From NCBI RefSeq assembly GCF_007830155.1, contig NZ_VLKY01000009.1, forward strand, positions 1 to 64,000: a stretch of 64,000 nt of DNA. The letters are read 5' to 3'. Below the pieces are notes generated by a model that was given only the letters and a program-made list of their open reading frames with translations, ran no database searches and was not told the DNA's origin. The number at the start of each line of letters is the position of its first letter. The first letter of the stretch is position 1. Source of the DNA: Pseudomonas duriflava. Lineage in GTDB: Bacteria; Pseudomonadota; Gammaproteobacteria; Pseudomonadales; Pseudomonadaceae. Positions 45,521-53,585 of this stretch are shown here, in pieces. The translations under genes were made by a program, and so were the position numbers.

Positions 45521-47025
45521 GGGTGCTTGAGGTCCTGCAGAATGACAGTAGCCGTTGCTTTGGCCGATCCGATGACCCCGGGTACGCCAGCGCCGGGATG
45601 GGTGCCAGCCCCTACAAGATAGAGGTTGGGAATGGCCGCATCACGGTTGTGTGGGCGGAACCAGGCGCTTTGAGTCAGGGTCGGCTCAAGGGAGAAAGCG
45701 GAGCCATGGTAGGCATTGAGTTCAGTCTGGAAGTCTGCCGGTGTGAAGATCCGGCTGGTGACCAGATCGCGTTGCAGGTTGGGAATGTAGTACTTTTCCA
45801 GGTAGGCCAGAATGCGGTCCCGGTACTTGGGGCCTTCCACGGACCAGTCTACCGGGGCATTGCCTAGGTGAGGGACCGGCGAAAGGACGTAGTGGGTACT
45901 GCATCCTTCGGGGGCAAGCGAAGGATCGGTCACGCAGGGCGAATGCAGGTACAGGGAAAAGTCTTCCGGCAGGCCGGGACCGGCAAAAAGTTCGTCGATC
46001 AGGCCACGGTAGCGCGCGCCAAAGCAGACGGTATGGTGCTGCAGGTTGGCCGGGCGCTGGCGCAGGCCGAAATGGACGACAAAGAGCGACATGCTGTGAC
46101 GCTTACGCTTCAGGCGGCTGGACTCTATTGTGCCATGCACATGATGACCAAGCAGGTTGCGATAGGTATGTATCACATCTGCATTGGAAGCGACCAGGTC
46201 GGCTGGAATATGGTTTCCCTGGGCTGTGACCACGCCGGTTGTGCGGCAGTTATCTACGAGGATTCGCTCCACGGGCGTATTCAGCTGGAGCGTACCGCCC
46301 AAGTCTTCAAATAATCTGACCATCCCCTGGACCAGGGCATGAGTGCCGCCACGGGCGAACCAGACGCCCCATTTACGCTCCAGGGCATGAATCAGGGTGT
46401 AGATGGATGAAGTAGCGAAGGGGTTGCCGCCTACGAGCAGTGTATGGAAGGACAAGGCCTGCCGCAGTTTTTCGTTCTCGATGAACGTGGCGACCTGGTC
46501 ATAGACGCTACGCCAGGCCTTGAGTTTTAGAAGCTTGGGGCCGGCACTGAGCATGTTACGAAAGTGCAAAAAGGGCACGCTACCCAGCTTTAAATAACCC
46601 TCTTCAAACACTGCCTGTGAATAGGCCAGGAAGCGTCGGTAACCTTCCACATCCGCCGGGTTGAGCGCCTCGATCTGGGCGTCTAGGGCAGCCTGGTCGT
46701 TCACGTAATCGAACTGGGTGCCGTCTTCCCAGCAGAGCCGGTAAAAGGGAGTGACGGGCAGCAGCTCTACATAGTCGGAAACCTTTCGTCCAGCCAGGGC
46801 GAACAGTTCTTCCAGGGCCGACGGGTCGGTAATAACAGTGGGCCCGGCATCAAACGTGAACCCTTGGTCGTTATAGACATACGCACGTCCACCGGGCTTG
46901 TCGCGTTTTTCCAATACAGTGGTGCGAATGCCAGAGGCCTGCAGGCGGATCGCCAAGGCTAGGCCTCCAAAACCAGAACCGATAACAATGGCGTGTTTGG
47001 TATTTGAGTGGAGCGGAGTAGTCAT
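45517..47025 (-). CDS. crtI: Phytoene desaturase
   Basis: The 502-aa FAD enzyme introduces four double bases into phytoene to give lycopene. The dinucleotide fold GSGFGGLALAIRL is at 16-28, and the C-terminal FAD signature NLYLVGAGTHPGAGVPGVIG is intact. It overlaps crtB and directly abuts crtY (shared base), indicating translational coupling. Confidence 0.96.
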   Translation of the reverse strand: MTTPLHSNTKHAIVIGSGFGGLALAIRLQASGIRTTVLEKRDKPGGRAYVYNDQGFTFDAGPTVITDPSALEELFALAGRKVSDYVELLPVTPFYRLCWEDGTQFDYVNDQAALDAQIEALNPADVEGYRRFLAYSQAVFEEGYLKLGSVPFLHFRNMLSAGPKLLKLKAWRSVYDQVATFIENEKLRQALSFHTLLVGGNPFATSSIYTLIHALERKWGVWFARGGTHALVQGMVRLFEDLGGTLQLNTPVERILVDNCRTTGVVTAQGNHIPADLVASNADVIHTYRNLLGHHVHGTIESSRLKRKRHSMSLFVVHFGLRQRPANLQHHTVCFGARYRGLIDELFAGPGLPEDFSLYLHSPCVTDPSLAPEGCSTHYVLSPVPHLGNAPVDWSVEGPKYRDRILAYLEKYYIPNLQRDLVTSRIFTPADFQTELNAYHGSAFSLEPTLTQSAWFRPHNRDAAIPNLYLVGAGTHPGAGVPGVIGSAKATATVILQDLKHP

Positions 47026-48203
47026 TATAGGTCCTTAAGAGGTCCGCCGGATCGATCTGGGGAAGAGGCGAAAACGGCCGGCAAGGCCTCGCGTATCGGA
47101 ACCGGTGGTTTACCCATCACGATGCGCAATTTGTCATACGGCTTCAGGTGGCTTGCATAGAAGCGCTGGATCAGGGGCTCGGATAAACCATAGAACCGGC
47201 GCATCACGCGGTAACGGTGTTGCGCCGGACCGGCAAGAAAGAGCATCCGGTTGAGCAGGCGGAAATATCCTTGGGTTCGCCAACGGCGCAGGATGTGTTG
47301 ACGAAGCAGGGTAGAAAGACTGGCAGCATCGAGGTGGGGTAATTGTGCAATCTTGTCAGCCAAGCGCACCGCCTCTGGTAGCGAATAGCCGGTAGTAGGG
47401 TGAAACAGGCCGGCCGCTAGACCGGTTACCGGAACATCACCCGCTTCTGCCAGAAAGGCTTCGATATCACCGCCTAGCGTAATGGGCAGGACACCTTGCT
47501 CTTCCCGTAGAGTGGCCTTGATCTGCCAGCCGCGACTGGAGGCGTAGCGGGCAATATTTTCCCGCAGCCGATCCGGATCAACGTCCTGACCATCCGCGTA
47601 GTAAGTGTCTTCGATAAGCACGCGATCGTTGGCCAGGGGGAGCACATAGACGAAGCGATAACCGTCCTGCTGGGGAACAGTCGCATCCATGATGATTGGG
47701 CCGGTCAGGCCATGGGGTTGGCTTAAGTGCAGTTCCTGACCGAGAAATTTCTGGAAGCCCAGCCAGAGATGCGGGCTAGGGCGATAGCCACGACCATCGA
47801 GAACGGCGTGGGCCTGGAGGCTTTCGCCTGTGGTCAGGCGGACTTCAGTGGGCGTTAGCACAGATAAAGGAGTGTTCAGGCGAATGGCTTCGCCCAGACG
47901 CTCAGACAGGGCCTCGTGAAACCGCTCGGAGGTAATCGAGGCGTAGCCGCTGTGCAGCGTACGTGTGAGCTCGGGAAACAATACCTGGTAATGAGTCCAA
48001 CGGTGCACCACCAGCGGGGCGACCCAGGCATGCTCGGCCGGGGTCAAGTCCGGTTCATGAAAGGACCAGGTATGGTTGCCGCCAAGCCGGGGTGCCTGTT
48101 CCACAAGCAAGACTCGCAAGTCAGGACGTACTTCATGCAGACGCCAGGCGATTAACCCATTGGCAAGACCGCCGCCGGCTAGGATCAGGTCGTACTGATT
48201 CAT
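47025..48203 (-). CDS. crtY: Lycopene beta-cyclase
   Basis: The 392-aa flavoprotein starts with DLILAGGGLANGLIAWRL (5-22). FVYVLPLANDRVLIEDTYYAD and GLFHPTTGYSLPEAVRLAD are conserved cyclase segments. It cyclises both ends of lycopene to beta-carotene. Its stop shares a base with the crtI start. Confidence 0.95.
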   Translation of the reverse strand: MNQYDLILAGGGLANGLIAWRLHEVRPDLRVLLVEQAPRLGGNHTWSFHEPDLTPAEHAWVAPLVVHRWTHYQVLFPELTRTLHSGYASITSERFHEALSERLGEAIRLNTPLSVLTPTEVRLTTGESLQAHAVLDGRGYRPSPHLWLGFQKFLGQELHLSQPHGLTGPIIMDATVPQQDGYRFVYVLPLANDRVLIEDTYYADGQDVDPDRLRENIARYASSRGWQIKATLREEQGVLPITLGGDIEAFLAEAGDVPVTGLAAGLFHPTTGYSLPEAVRLADKIAQLPHLDAASLSTLLRQHILRRWRTQGYFRLLNRMLFLAGPAQHRYRVMRRFYGLSEPLIQRFYASHLKPYDKLRIVMGKPPVPIREALPAVFASSPDRSGGPLKDL

Positions 48204-49492
48204 GCCGGGCGCTCCAAGGCTGGCCGCCGTAGAACCGCCTCGATGATGTCTGCTGCACGGGCGGCCCCGCCTGCAGCAGCCACACGTGGCGAAAAAGACT
48301 GGGCGTTATGCTGAAAGCGAGGGTCATGAAGAAGCTGCTTCAGTGCCGTAGTGAGCCGCGCGGAGGTGGCCCGCTTGTGACTCAGGCGCAGGCCTACGCC
48401 AGCATACTCAACGCGCGCTGCGACGCCGGGCTGGTCGAAGGCGATGGGAAGTGCCAGTATCGGGATACCTGCTTCCAGTGCGTCCAGCACCGTATTGAGC
48501 CCCGCATGCGTAATGACGGCATCGGCCTGGGCCAACACGGCACGTTGCGGAACGAAATCGGTAACCCATTGCGCTCCGGCTCGCCGTAACAGAAGGCTTT
48601 GCTCAAGCGTCAGCCCACCGCAATGCGCAATGAGCAGTTGAACATCCAGCGCCTGGCAAGCACGTGCGATACGCTGGAAGAGGCGGAAGCGGCCTCCTTG
48701 CAATGTACCAAGCGAGGCAAAGACGAACGGGCGGTCGTCCCGGAGGGGAACGTCTTTGTTGGGCAAGATAAGCGGCGGCTCGTGCAGGCGAGGGGAGCGC
48801 AACGGGCCTGTCTCGTGCAGGTAGGGCAGCGGTACCGAGCGTGGAAAGTCAAAGCCCGGTACGCATTGGCTGATCTGTGCATAGGGCGACAAACATTCTG
48901 CCAGGGTGGAACGCGGCGCCAGGCCGAAGGCCTGGGCATAACGTCGAATAACCTGGGCATGCTCGTACATGAGAAGGTCGTATACCTGCGCACTTCCTTC
49001 GTTCAGCTGTTGACCCCGTGCAGAGTCATCATAACCCCATGGCATGACCGGAAGGGGTACCAGCGGGTCGCGGTTTACGGGCAGGGCGCAAGCGACAGAT
49101 ATGTAGGGAAGATTCAAAGCCTCCGCCACGAGCCCACCGGCTGCCTCCATTTGATCGGTGATAAGGGCGTCGACCCCTTCCTGACGAAGCAGGGCTGGTG
49201 CTTCGCGGCAGAACAGCTCGGTGCTACAGGCCATATCATGGATGACTCGCATCAGGCCCAGCGGCCCACCGGGGTTACCTGCCCGCCGAATAATCCCTGG
49301 CAGCGTGCCGGAGGGATGAGACAGGGCCCCGATAGGTTTGAACGTAATGGCTGGACTGCGGATCAGGGAGCCTACATCGGCCTGGTGTAGCAGCGTGAGC
49401 CGGTGCCCACGTGCGGCCAGAACATCGGCGATGGCCTCCAGGGCGCGAATATGACTTGGAAAAGGCGGACAAAGTATTGCGAAGTGTGCCAT
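48200..49492 (-). CDS. crtX: Zeaxanthin glucosyltransferase
   Basis: The 430-aa GT1 enzyme starts MAHFAILCPPFPSHIRALEA, with the ribosome site GAAGGGAA overlapping the idi end. The longer frame to 49567 is rejected because it lies inside idi. The donor-binding region WVTDFVPQRAVLAQADAVIT then HAGLNTVLDALEAGIP is intact. It adds glucose to zeaxanthin hydroxyls, making polar pigment glucosides that fit in membranes. Confidence 0.93.
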   Translation of the reverse strand: MAHFAILCPPFPSHIRALEAIADVLAARGHRLTLLHQADVGSLIRSPAITFKPIGALSHPSGTLPGIIRRAGNPGGPLGLMRVIHDMACSTELFCREAPALLRQEGVDALITDQMEAAGGLVAEALNLPYISVACALPVNRDPLVPLPVMPWGYDDSARGQQLNEGSAQVYDLLMYEHAQVIRRYAQAFGLAPRSTLAECLSPYAQISQCVPGFDFPRSVPLPYLHETGPLRSPRLHEPPLILPNKDVPLRDDRPFVFASLGTLQGGRFRLFQRIARACQALDVQLLIAHCGGLTLEQSLLLRRAGAQWVTDFVPQRAVLAQADAVITHAGLNTVLDALEAGIPILALPIAFDQPGVAARVEYAGVGLRLSHKRATSARLTTALKQLLHDPRFQHNAQSFSPRVAAAGGAARAADIIEAVLRRPALERPA

Positions 49493-49494
49493 CA

Positions 49495-50544
49495 CTATTT
49501 CCCTTCTCGGGTATGTGACAGCAGGGCCGCTTGCTGTAAACGCTGCAGATCGGGAGAGCCCGTACAAAAACAGGCCACCCGCAGCTGTTGAATCAAGACT
49601 TCGAAATGCTCGATAACGGCCTCGCTGGAGTGTGTGGCGCTGGGTAACACAGCAGCGGCTTGGCCGACCAGATCAGCGCCCAGACGTATCGCCTTGGCGG
49701 CGTCTACCCCAGTGCGTATGCCACCCGAGGCGATGAGCGGCGTGTCGGGGCAGGCCGCTCTGGCCTGAACGATGGCTTGCGCTGTGGGGATTCCCCAATT
49801 GATAAAGGCCTGAGCTACGCGGCGATCCTTATCGTTGTGCGAGCGTTCGGCTTCGACGGCCGCCCAGCTCGTACCGCCGGCACCGGCTATGTCGAGTACT
49901 GCCACGCCTGCTTCTACAAGCTGTCGACAGACATGACCGGACAGGCCTGCACCAACTTCCTTGACGACCAGCGGTACCTCCAGTGCAGAGGCCAGGTTTT
50001 CGATAGCATTCAATACGCCGCGCCAGTCTCGATCGCCGCCGGACTGCACGGCTTCCTGCAAGGGGTTCAGATGAATAATGAGCGCATCGGCCTGGATCAT
50101 GTCCACTGCCCGGCGCGCCTCTTTCAGGCCAAACCCTGCTACCAGCTGCGCTGCGCCGATGTTGGCCAGGATAGGTATGGACGGTGCCAGCTGACGCAGC
50201 TGTCCGGTCAGCCCATTGTCCGAACCGGAAGCCTCTAAAGCGATACGCTGCGAGCCCACCGCCAGGGCCAAGCCCAGTTTTTCTGCTGCCTCAGCGAGGT
50301 GACGGTTAATGGCTTGGGCTCGCTCCGGCCCGCCTGTCATGGAGCTGATGAGGAGCGGGGCGGAGAGTGGCTTGCCAAGCAGTGTGGTACGGAGGTCAAT
50401 ATCGTCCAAGTGCAGCTCTGGCAAGGCGCAATGTTCGAAATGGAGCTGTTCAAAGCCTGTTCGAATCGTGTTTAAGGCGCGCTGCGGGTCGAGAACGATA
50501 TCCAGGTGGTCGTTCTTGCGGCTTGCCAGTTCCCAATCAACCAT
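49495..50544 (-). CDS. fni: Type 2 isopentenyl-diphosphate isomerase (FMN-dependent)
   Basis: The 349-aa protein is the type 2 enzyme, as in the crt clusters of Pantoea. [27 protein letters not shown], the [14 protein letters not shown] stretch, and [15 protein letters not shown] are family landmarks for FMN and Mg binding. It interconverts IPP and DMAPP to feed CrtE. It is the first gene of the crtX-Y-I-B operon and is divergent from crtE. Confidence 0.95.
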   Translation of the reverse strand: MVDWELASRKNDHLDIVLDPQRALNTIRTGFEQLHFEHCALPELHLDDIDLRTTLLGKPLSAPLLISSMTGGPERAQAINRHLAEAAEKLGLALAVGSQRIALEASGSDNGLTGQLRQLAPSIPILANIGAAQLVAGFGLKEARRAVDMIQADALIIHLNPLQEAVQSGGDRDWRGVLNAIENLASALEVPLVVKEVGAGLSGHVCRQLVEAGVAVLDIAGAGGTSWAAVEAERSHNDKDRRVAQAFINWGIPTAQAIVQARAACPDTPLIASGGIRTGVDAAKAIRLGADLVGQAAAVLPSATHSSEAVIEHFEVLIQQLRVACFCTGSPDLQRLQQAALLSHTREGK

Positions 50545-50566
50545 GTGCTACTTTTTCCTGTGATCA

Positions 50567-50672
50567 TCGACCTTTCGTCGGCTGTTGTGGTCATGAGTAC
50601 GTCAAGCGGCTCCGATCTGCAAGAGTAGATCAAGGAATAACTGGAGACGCAGGCGTCGACCTTTCGTCGGCT
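50567..50672. promoter_or_regulatory. Twin 17-bp direct repeats in the crtE/idi divergent region
   Basis: TCGACCTTTCGTCGGCT occurs exactly at 50567-50583 and 50656-50672, 89 bp apart. Each contains the inverted repeat CGAC-N5-GTCG. One lies near each gene start. This suggests operators for a shared regulator of both carotenoid units. No strong sigma-70 -10/-35 pair was found between them. Confidence 0.6.
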
Positions 50673-50701
50673 CGCTTACATGTGCTGGAGTATCTCGACT
50701 C

Positions 50702-51586
50702 ATGGCCACGGTATTAGTGCCAACACCTGCAAAGGATTCTGCTCTTGAGCTTGTAAAAGAGCGTGCCCGGATCGATGTGCGCCTGGAAGAACTGCTTCCT
50801 CCTGTCGAATCGGGGGATCTCGTCTGTGCCGCCATGCGTGAAGGCGCCCTGGCGCCTGGCAAACGTATACGTCCTTTACTGATGCTTCTGGCAGCAAGGG
50901 ATCTGGGGCATGTAACACCAGCAATATTGGATCTGGGATGTGCCGTGGAAATGGTGCATGCCGCCTCCCTGTTTCTCGACGACATGCCGTGCATGGACAA
51001 TGCGCAAATGCGGCGTGGTCGTCCGACGATACACGTTCAGTATGGGGAAGACGTTGCAGTGCTAGGCGCTGTGGCGCTGCTCAGCCATGCGTTTTGTGTT
51101 GTGGCCAGCGTGCCTGGCGTGGCACCGGTGCTGCGTACCCAAATGGTTTGTCTGCTGTCAGGCGCTGTTGGCTCGCAAGGATTGGTGCGCGGGCAGTATC
51201 GGGATCTTCGGGAAGGGCAAACGGCTCGGGAAGCTGCCGCCATTTCCAGTGCCAATCAGCTTAAGACAGGTTCGCTTTTTACCGCGGCGCTGGACATGAC
51301 TGCGCTGGCGCTGTCGGCCAAGCCAGCCATACGCGAAGGGATGCACCATTTTGCCGTCGAGCTAGGACAGGCATTTCAGTTGCTTGACGACTTGCAGGAT
51401 GGCCAGGGCATTGGCAAGGACGCACACAAGGATCATGGCAAGTCGACCCTGGTATCGTTGCTTGGCCAGGATGCCGTGCAGGCGCAGCTCGACTGCCATC
51501 TGCAAGCGGCCCGGCAGGCATTGCAGAACATAGGGCTGGGCAGCGGTGGGCTCGGTCATCTGGTCGATGTGTTGTTCGACCAATGA
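50702..51586 (+). CDS. crtE: Geranylgeranyl diphosphate synthase
   Basis: The 294-aa protein has the first Asp-rich motif DDMPCMD (93-99), RRGRP after it, GQYRDL, and the second motif DDLQD (229-233). The four-residue spacing in the first motif is typical of bacterial GGPP synthases. It makes the C20 precursor for CrtB. It is transcribed away from the other crt genes; GGAG precedes the ATG. Confidence 0.95.
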   Translation: MATVLVPTPAKDSALELVKERARIDVRLEELLPPVESGDLVCAAMREGALAPGKRIRPLLMLLAARDLGHVTPAILDLGCAVEMVHAASLFLDDMPCMDNAQMRRGRPTIHVQYGEDVAVLGAVALLSHAFCVVASVPGVAPVLRTQMVCLLSGAVGSQGLVRGQYRDLREGQTAREAAAISSANQLKTGSLFTAALDMTALALSAKPAIREGMHHFAVELGQAFQLLDDLQDGQGIGKDAHKDHGKSTLVSLLGQDAVQAQLDCHLQAARQALQNIGLGSGGLGHLVDVLFDQ

Positions 51587-51662
51587 CGCGCCTTGCCAGG
51601 AGAACTGTACGCAGCTTAGACGTCTAATCCCATAGAGTCAGTTGATTACTGGAGTACGTGCG

Positions 51663-51893
51663 ATGCCTAAGTGGAAAATCACCTATACCAATAATGATGG
51701 CAACACGTCCGTCGTGGAATATAACCATGCTGAAAAACCCGATATGGAAAAAGCAGCGCAACTGGTACGGGACGACGCCTTGAGCGATACCGACTATGAC
51801 GATAGCGATCTACCTAACGACTACGATGCGCCTACGATAGCGCTACTGGAACGGCACGGCATTACCATTTCCGGTATTGCACAGGTCGATTAA
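51663..51893 (+). CDS. Hypothetical acidic protein (76 aa)
   Basis: The product starts MPKWKITYTNNDGNTSVVEY after GGAG and continues with an Asp-rich stretch (SDTDYDDSDLPNDYDAP), ending in HGITISGIAQVD. It is a small soluble protein with a strong bidirectional terminator after it. No family is recognised. Confidence 0.65.
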   Translation: MPKWKITYTNNDGNTSVVEYNHAEKPDMEKAAQLVRDDALSDTDYDDSDLPNDYDAPTIALLERHGITISGIAQVD

Positions 51894-51900
51894 TTCTTCT

Positions 51901-51926
51901 CCTAAAGGGCCTTTTGGCCCTTTAGG
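51901..51926. terminator. Bidirectional terminator
   Basis: CCTAAAGGGCC TTTT GGCCCTTTAGG is a perfect 11-bp stem between the acidic protein gene and the convergent phosphoesterase. Confidence 0.85.
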
Positions 51927-51927
51927 C

Positions 51928-52584
51928 TTATCCGAGCGGCCATATTCCGCCATCACCCAGAACGAAAATTCGCCGAGCCGCTGCAGGTTTTATCTCCCAG
52001 CCTCCCGTAAAGTCTCCAAACGCGGGTAGCAGCGTCAGCCCTGTCTCAACGCTAAAACAGGGTAGCCGCAAACGTTGGCGTCCGCGGCCATTCAGGTAGA
52101 ACACTGGATGCACGTGACCGGCCAAAACATGGTGCGTGGGATGCGGGTCCGGCTCGTGCTGAAGAGACAAAGGCCCAACCAAAAAGGGTTCGGAAACAAC
52201 AGTGATCCGTAGCGACGAGGGTGGGTCGCCGGCACGGCGGTCATGGTTACCGCGAATCAAGGTCATTGCTAGGTCAGGCCAGCGGCTGCGCCACTGCGCC
52301 AGGGCTTCTAGTGTTAAGGGGGCTCGTGATTCCGGCGCATGCAAAAAGTCACCCAGAAAATACACCTGTTCGCATGAGTAGCGATCAAGCAGAGCATCCA
52401 GACGCGATAGGTTAGAGGCTGTTGTCCCGTGTGGTACGGGCTGCCCTAGGGCACGAAACGCGGCGGCTTTGCCAAAGTGCACATCAGCAATCAACAAGGC
52501 CTTGCGTTCTGGCCAATAGATAGCCTTGTCAGCCAGTAGCCATATTTCTGTACCGGCCAAAGTAAGGGAAAAATGAGTCTGCAT
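51928..52584 (-). CDS. pdeM: Ligase-associated metallophosphoesterase PdeM
   Basis: The 218-aa calcineurin-like phosphoesterase shows LLIADVHFGKAAAFR, FLGDFLHA, LIRGNHDRR and HVLAGHVHP, a complete metal-binding set. The PdeM group is linked with Lhr-type helicases and ATP-dependent ligases in a DNA repair module. Here the Lhr gene is upstream on the same strand but separated by the beta-lactamase-like gene. Confidence 0.9.
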   Translation of the reverse strand: MQTHFSLTLAGTEIWLLADKAIYWPERKALLIADVHFGKAAAFRALGQPVPHGTTASNLSRLDALLDRYSCEQVYFLGDFLHAPESRAPLTLEALAQWRSRWPDLAMTLIRGNHDRRAGDPPSSLRITVVSEPFLVGPLSLQHEPDPHPTHHVLAGHVHPVFYLNGRGRQRLRLPCFSVETGLTLLPAFGDFTGGWEIKPAAARRIFVLGDGGIWPLG

Positions 52585-52713
52585 GGAGCCGTGTAGCGAG
52601 GAGACAGGCCTGCATGGTAACAGCCGTTCTCAAGGGCGCGTAGCAGCGGGTGACGACAGGCGCCTATAACCTCAAGAGCTGTGTCAGGCGGTTTTGAAAG
52701 GTTAGGCGGGCAT

Positions 52714-53499
52714 TCAAAGAATACCGAGCGCCCTGAGACATGACTTTCCCAGCGCAATACACGCCTCGGTGTCCTCCTTTTCAGTCATATCCCCATTAAG
52801 GGCGAATCCATATATCCGGCCCTGCTTTTCTACCCAACCGACCCACCAGCCCAGCGGGTGCTCTCGATCAGTGAGCCAGCCTGTTGTGCCATAGAGGCGC
52901 CAGTCGCCACCCTGCTCAAGCCAGAATAGGTCCTGAGTTTGTCGCTGTGCTTTTGTTGGGTAAGGCAGCTTGCCTTGTGCCAGACGGGATAGGAACCGCG
53001 TCTGCTCAAGTGCACTGATTGCCAGCGGTCCCGATTCCCAAAAGGCATGCGGGTGTTTACTACCTACGTCGTGGTTACCGTATTCGAGCTTGAGCAGGTG
53101 CGCATGCAGGTGGGGTAGCGCCCCTTGAGTCTGAATGTCAGACAGTATCAGTGCTCTCTGCAAGCCGCCGTTCTGCTCACACATCGGGACCGAAGGCTGC
53201 AGATTATTTTCGGCAGGCATGGCGAGAGAGGGGCCGACGGTGTTCCCGGCTGTAAGACCAATCAGCTGGCTCGGAATCAGAAAGGTGGCGGCTGGACTAA
53301 AGCGAGTAGAGGCTCGCGCCTGATCGAGACCTGTATAGGTATCCGCCGAGACGTCATATAAAACGAACGTGCCTTGGGTGTTACTCTTGCGGAATAACTG
53401 GGCCAACAGAGGGCTTTCCTGCCAACGAGTGGCTGGGGGCAGTGTTCGGGCAGGTAGAAAGGAAAGCAAAGCGGACAAAAGCGTTTTCATGTACTTCAT
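52714..53499 (-). CDS. Class D beta-lactamase-like protein lacking catalytic residues
   Basis: The 261-aa protein has an N-terminal signal and clear OXA-type homology: GTFVLYDVSADTYTGLD, YGN (140-142), FWESGPLAISALEQ and LAQGKLPYP. The catalytic STFK motif, however, reads ATFL (71-74), so both the nucleophilic serine and the carbamylated lysine are gone. KTG reads TTG (205-207), and the SxV motif is not recognisable. The frame is otherwise intact. It is probably a pseudoenzyme, perhaps a penicillin-binding or regulatory relative, and not a resistance factor. Confidence 0.85.
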   Translation of the reverse strand: MKYMKTLLSALLSFLPARTLPPATRWQESPLLAQLFRKSNTQGTFVLYDVSADTYTGLDQARASTRFSPAATFLIPSQLIGLTAGNTVGPSLAMPAENNLQPSVPMCEQNGGLQRALILSDIQTQGALPHLHAHLLKLEYGNHDVGSKHPHAFWESGPLAISALEQTRFLSRLAQGKLPYPTKAQRQTQDLFWLEQGGDWRLYGTTGWLTDREHPLGWWVGWVEKQGRIYGFALNGDMTEKEDTEACIALGKSCLRALGIL

Positions 53500-53585
53500 A
53501 AGGGCGCGGCGAAGTCAAAGTTACCGCGTCAAAAAACATTATGTGACATTGTGCTTAAGTATTCTGCTAGCCAGGCAGCAAACTG

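Noticed and set aside
49493-49567. Upstream extension of CrtX
   Set aside because: It is wholly inside the idi gene. MAHFAIL at 49492 matches the family start.
52714-53499. Functional carbapenem-hydrolysing OXA enzyme
   Set aside because: The serine nucleophile, its lysine partner and the KTG lysine are all replaced.
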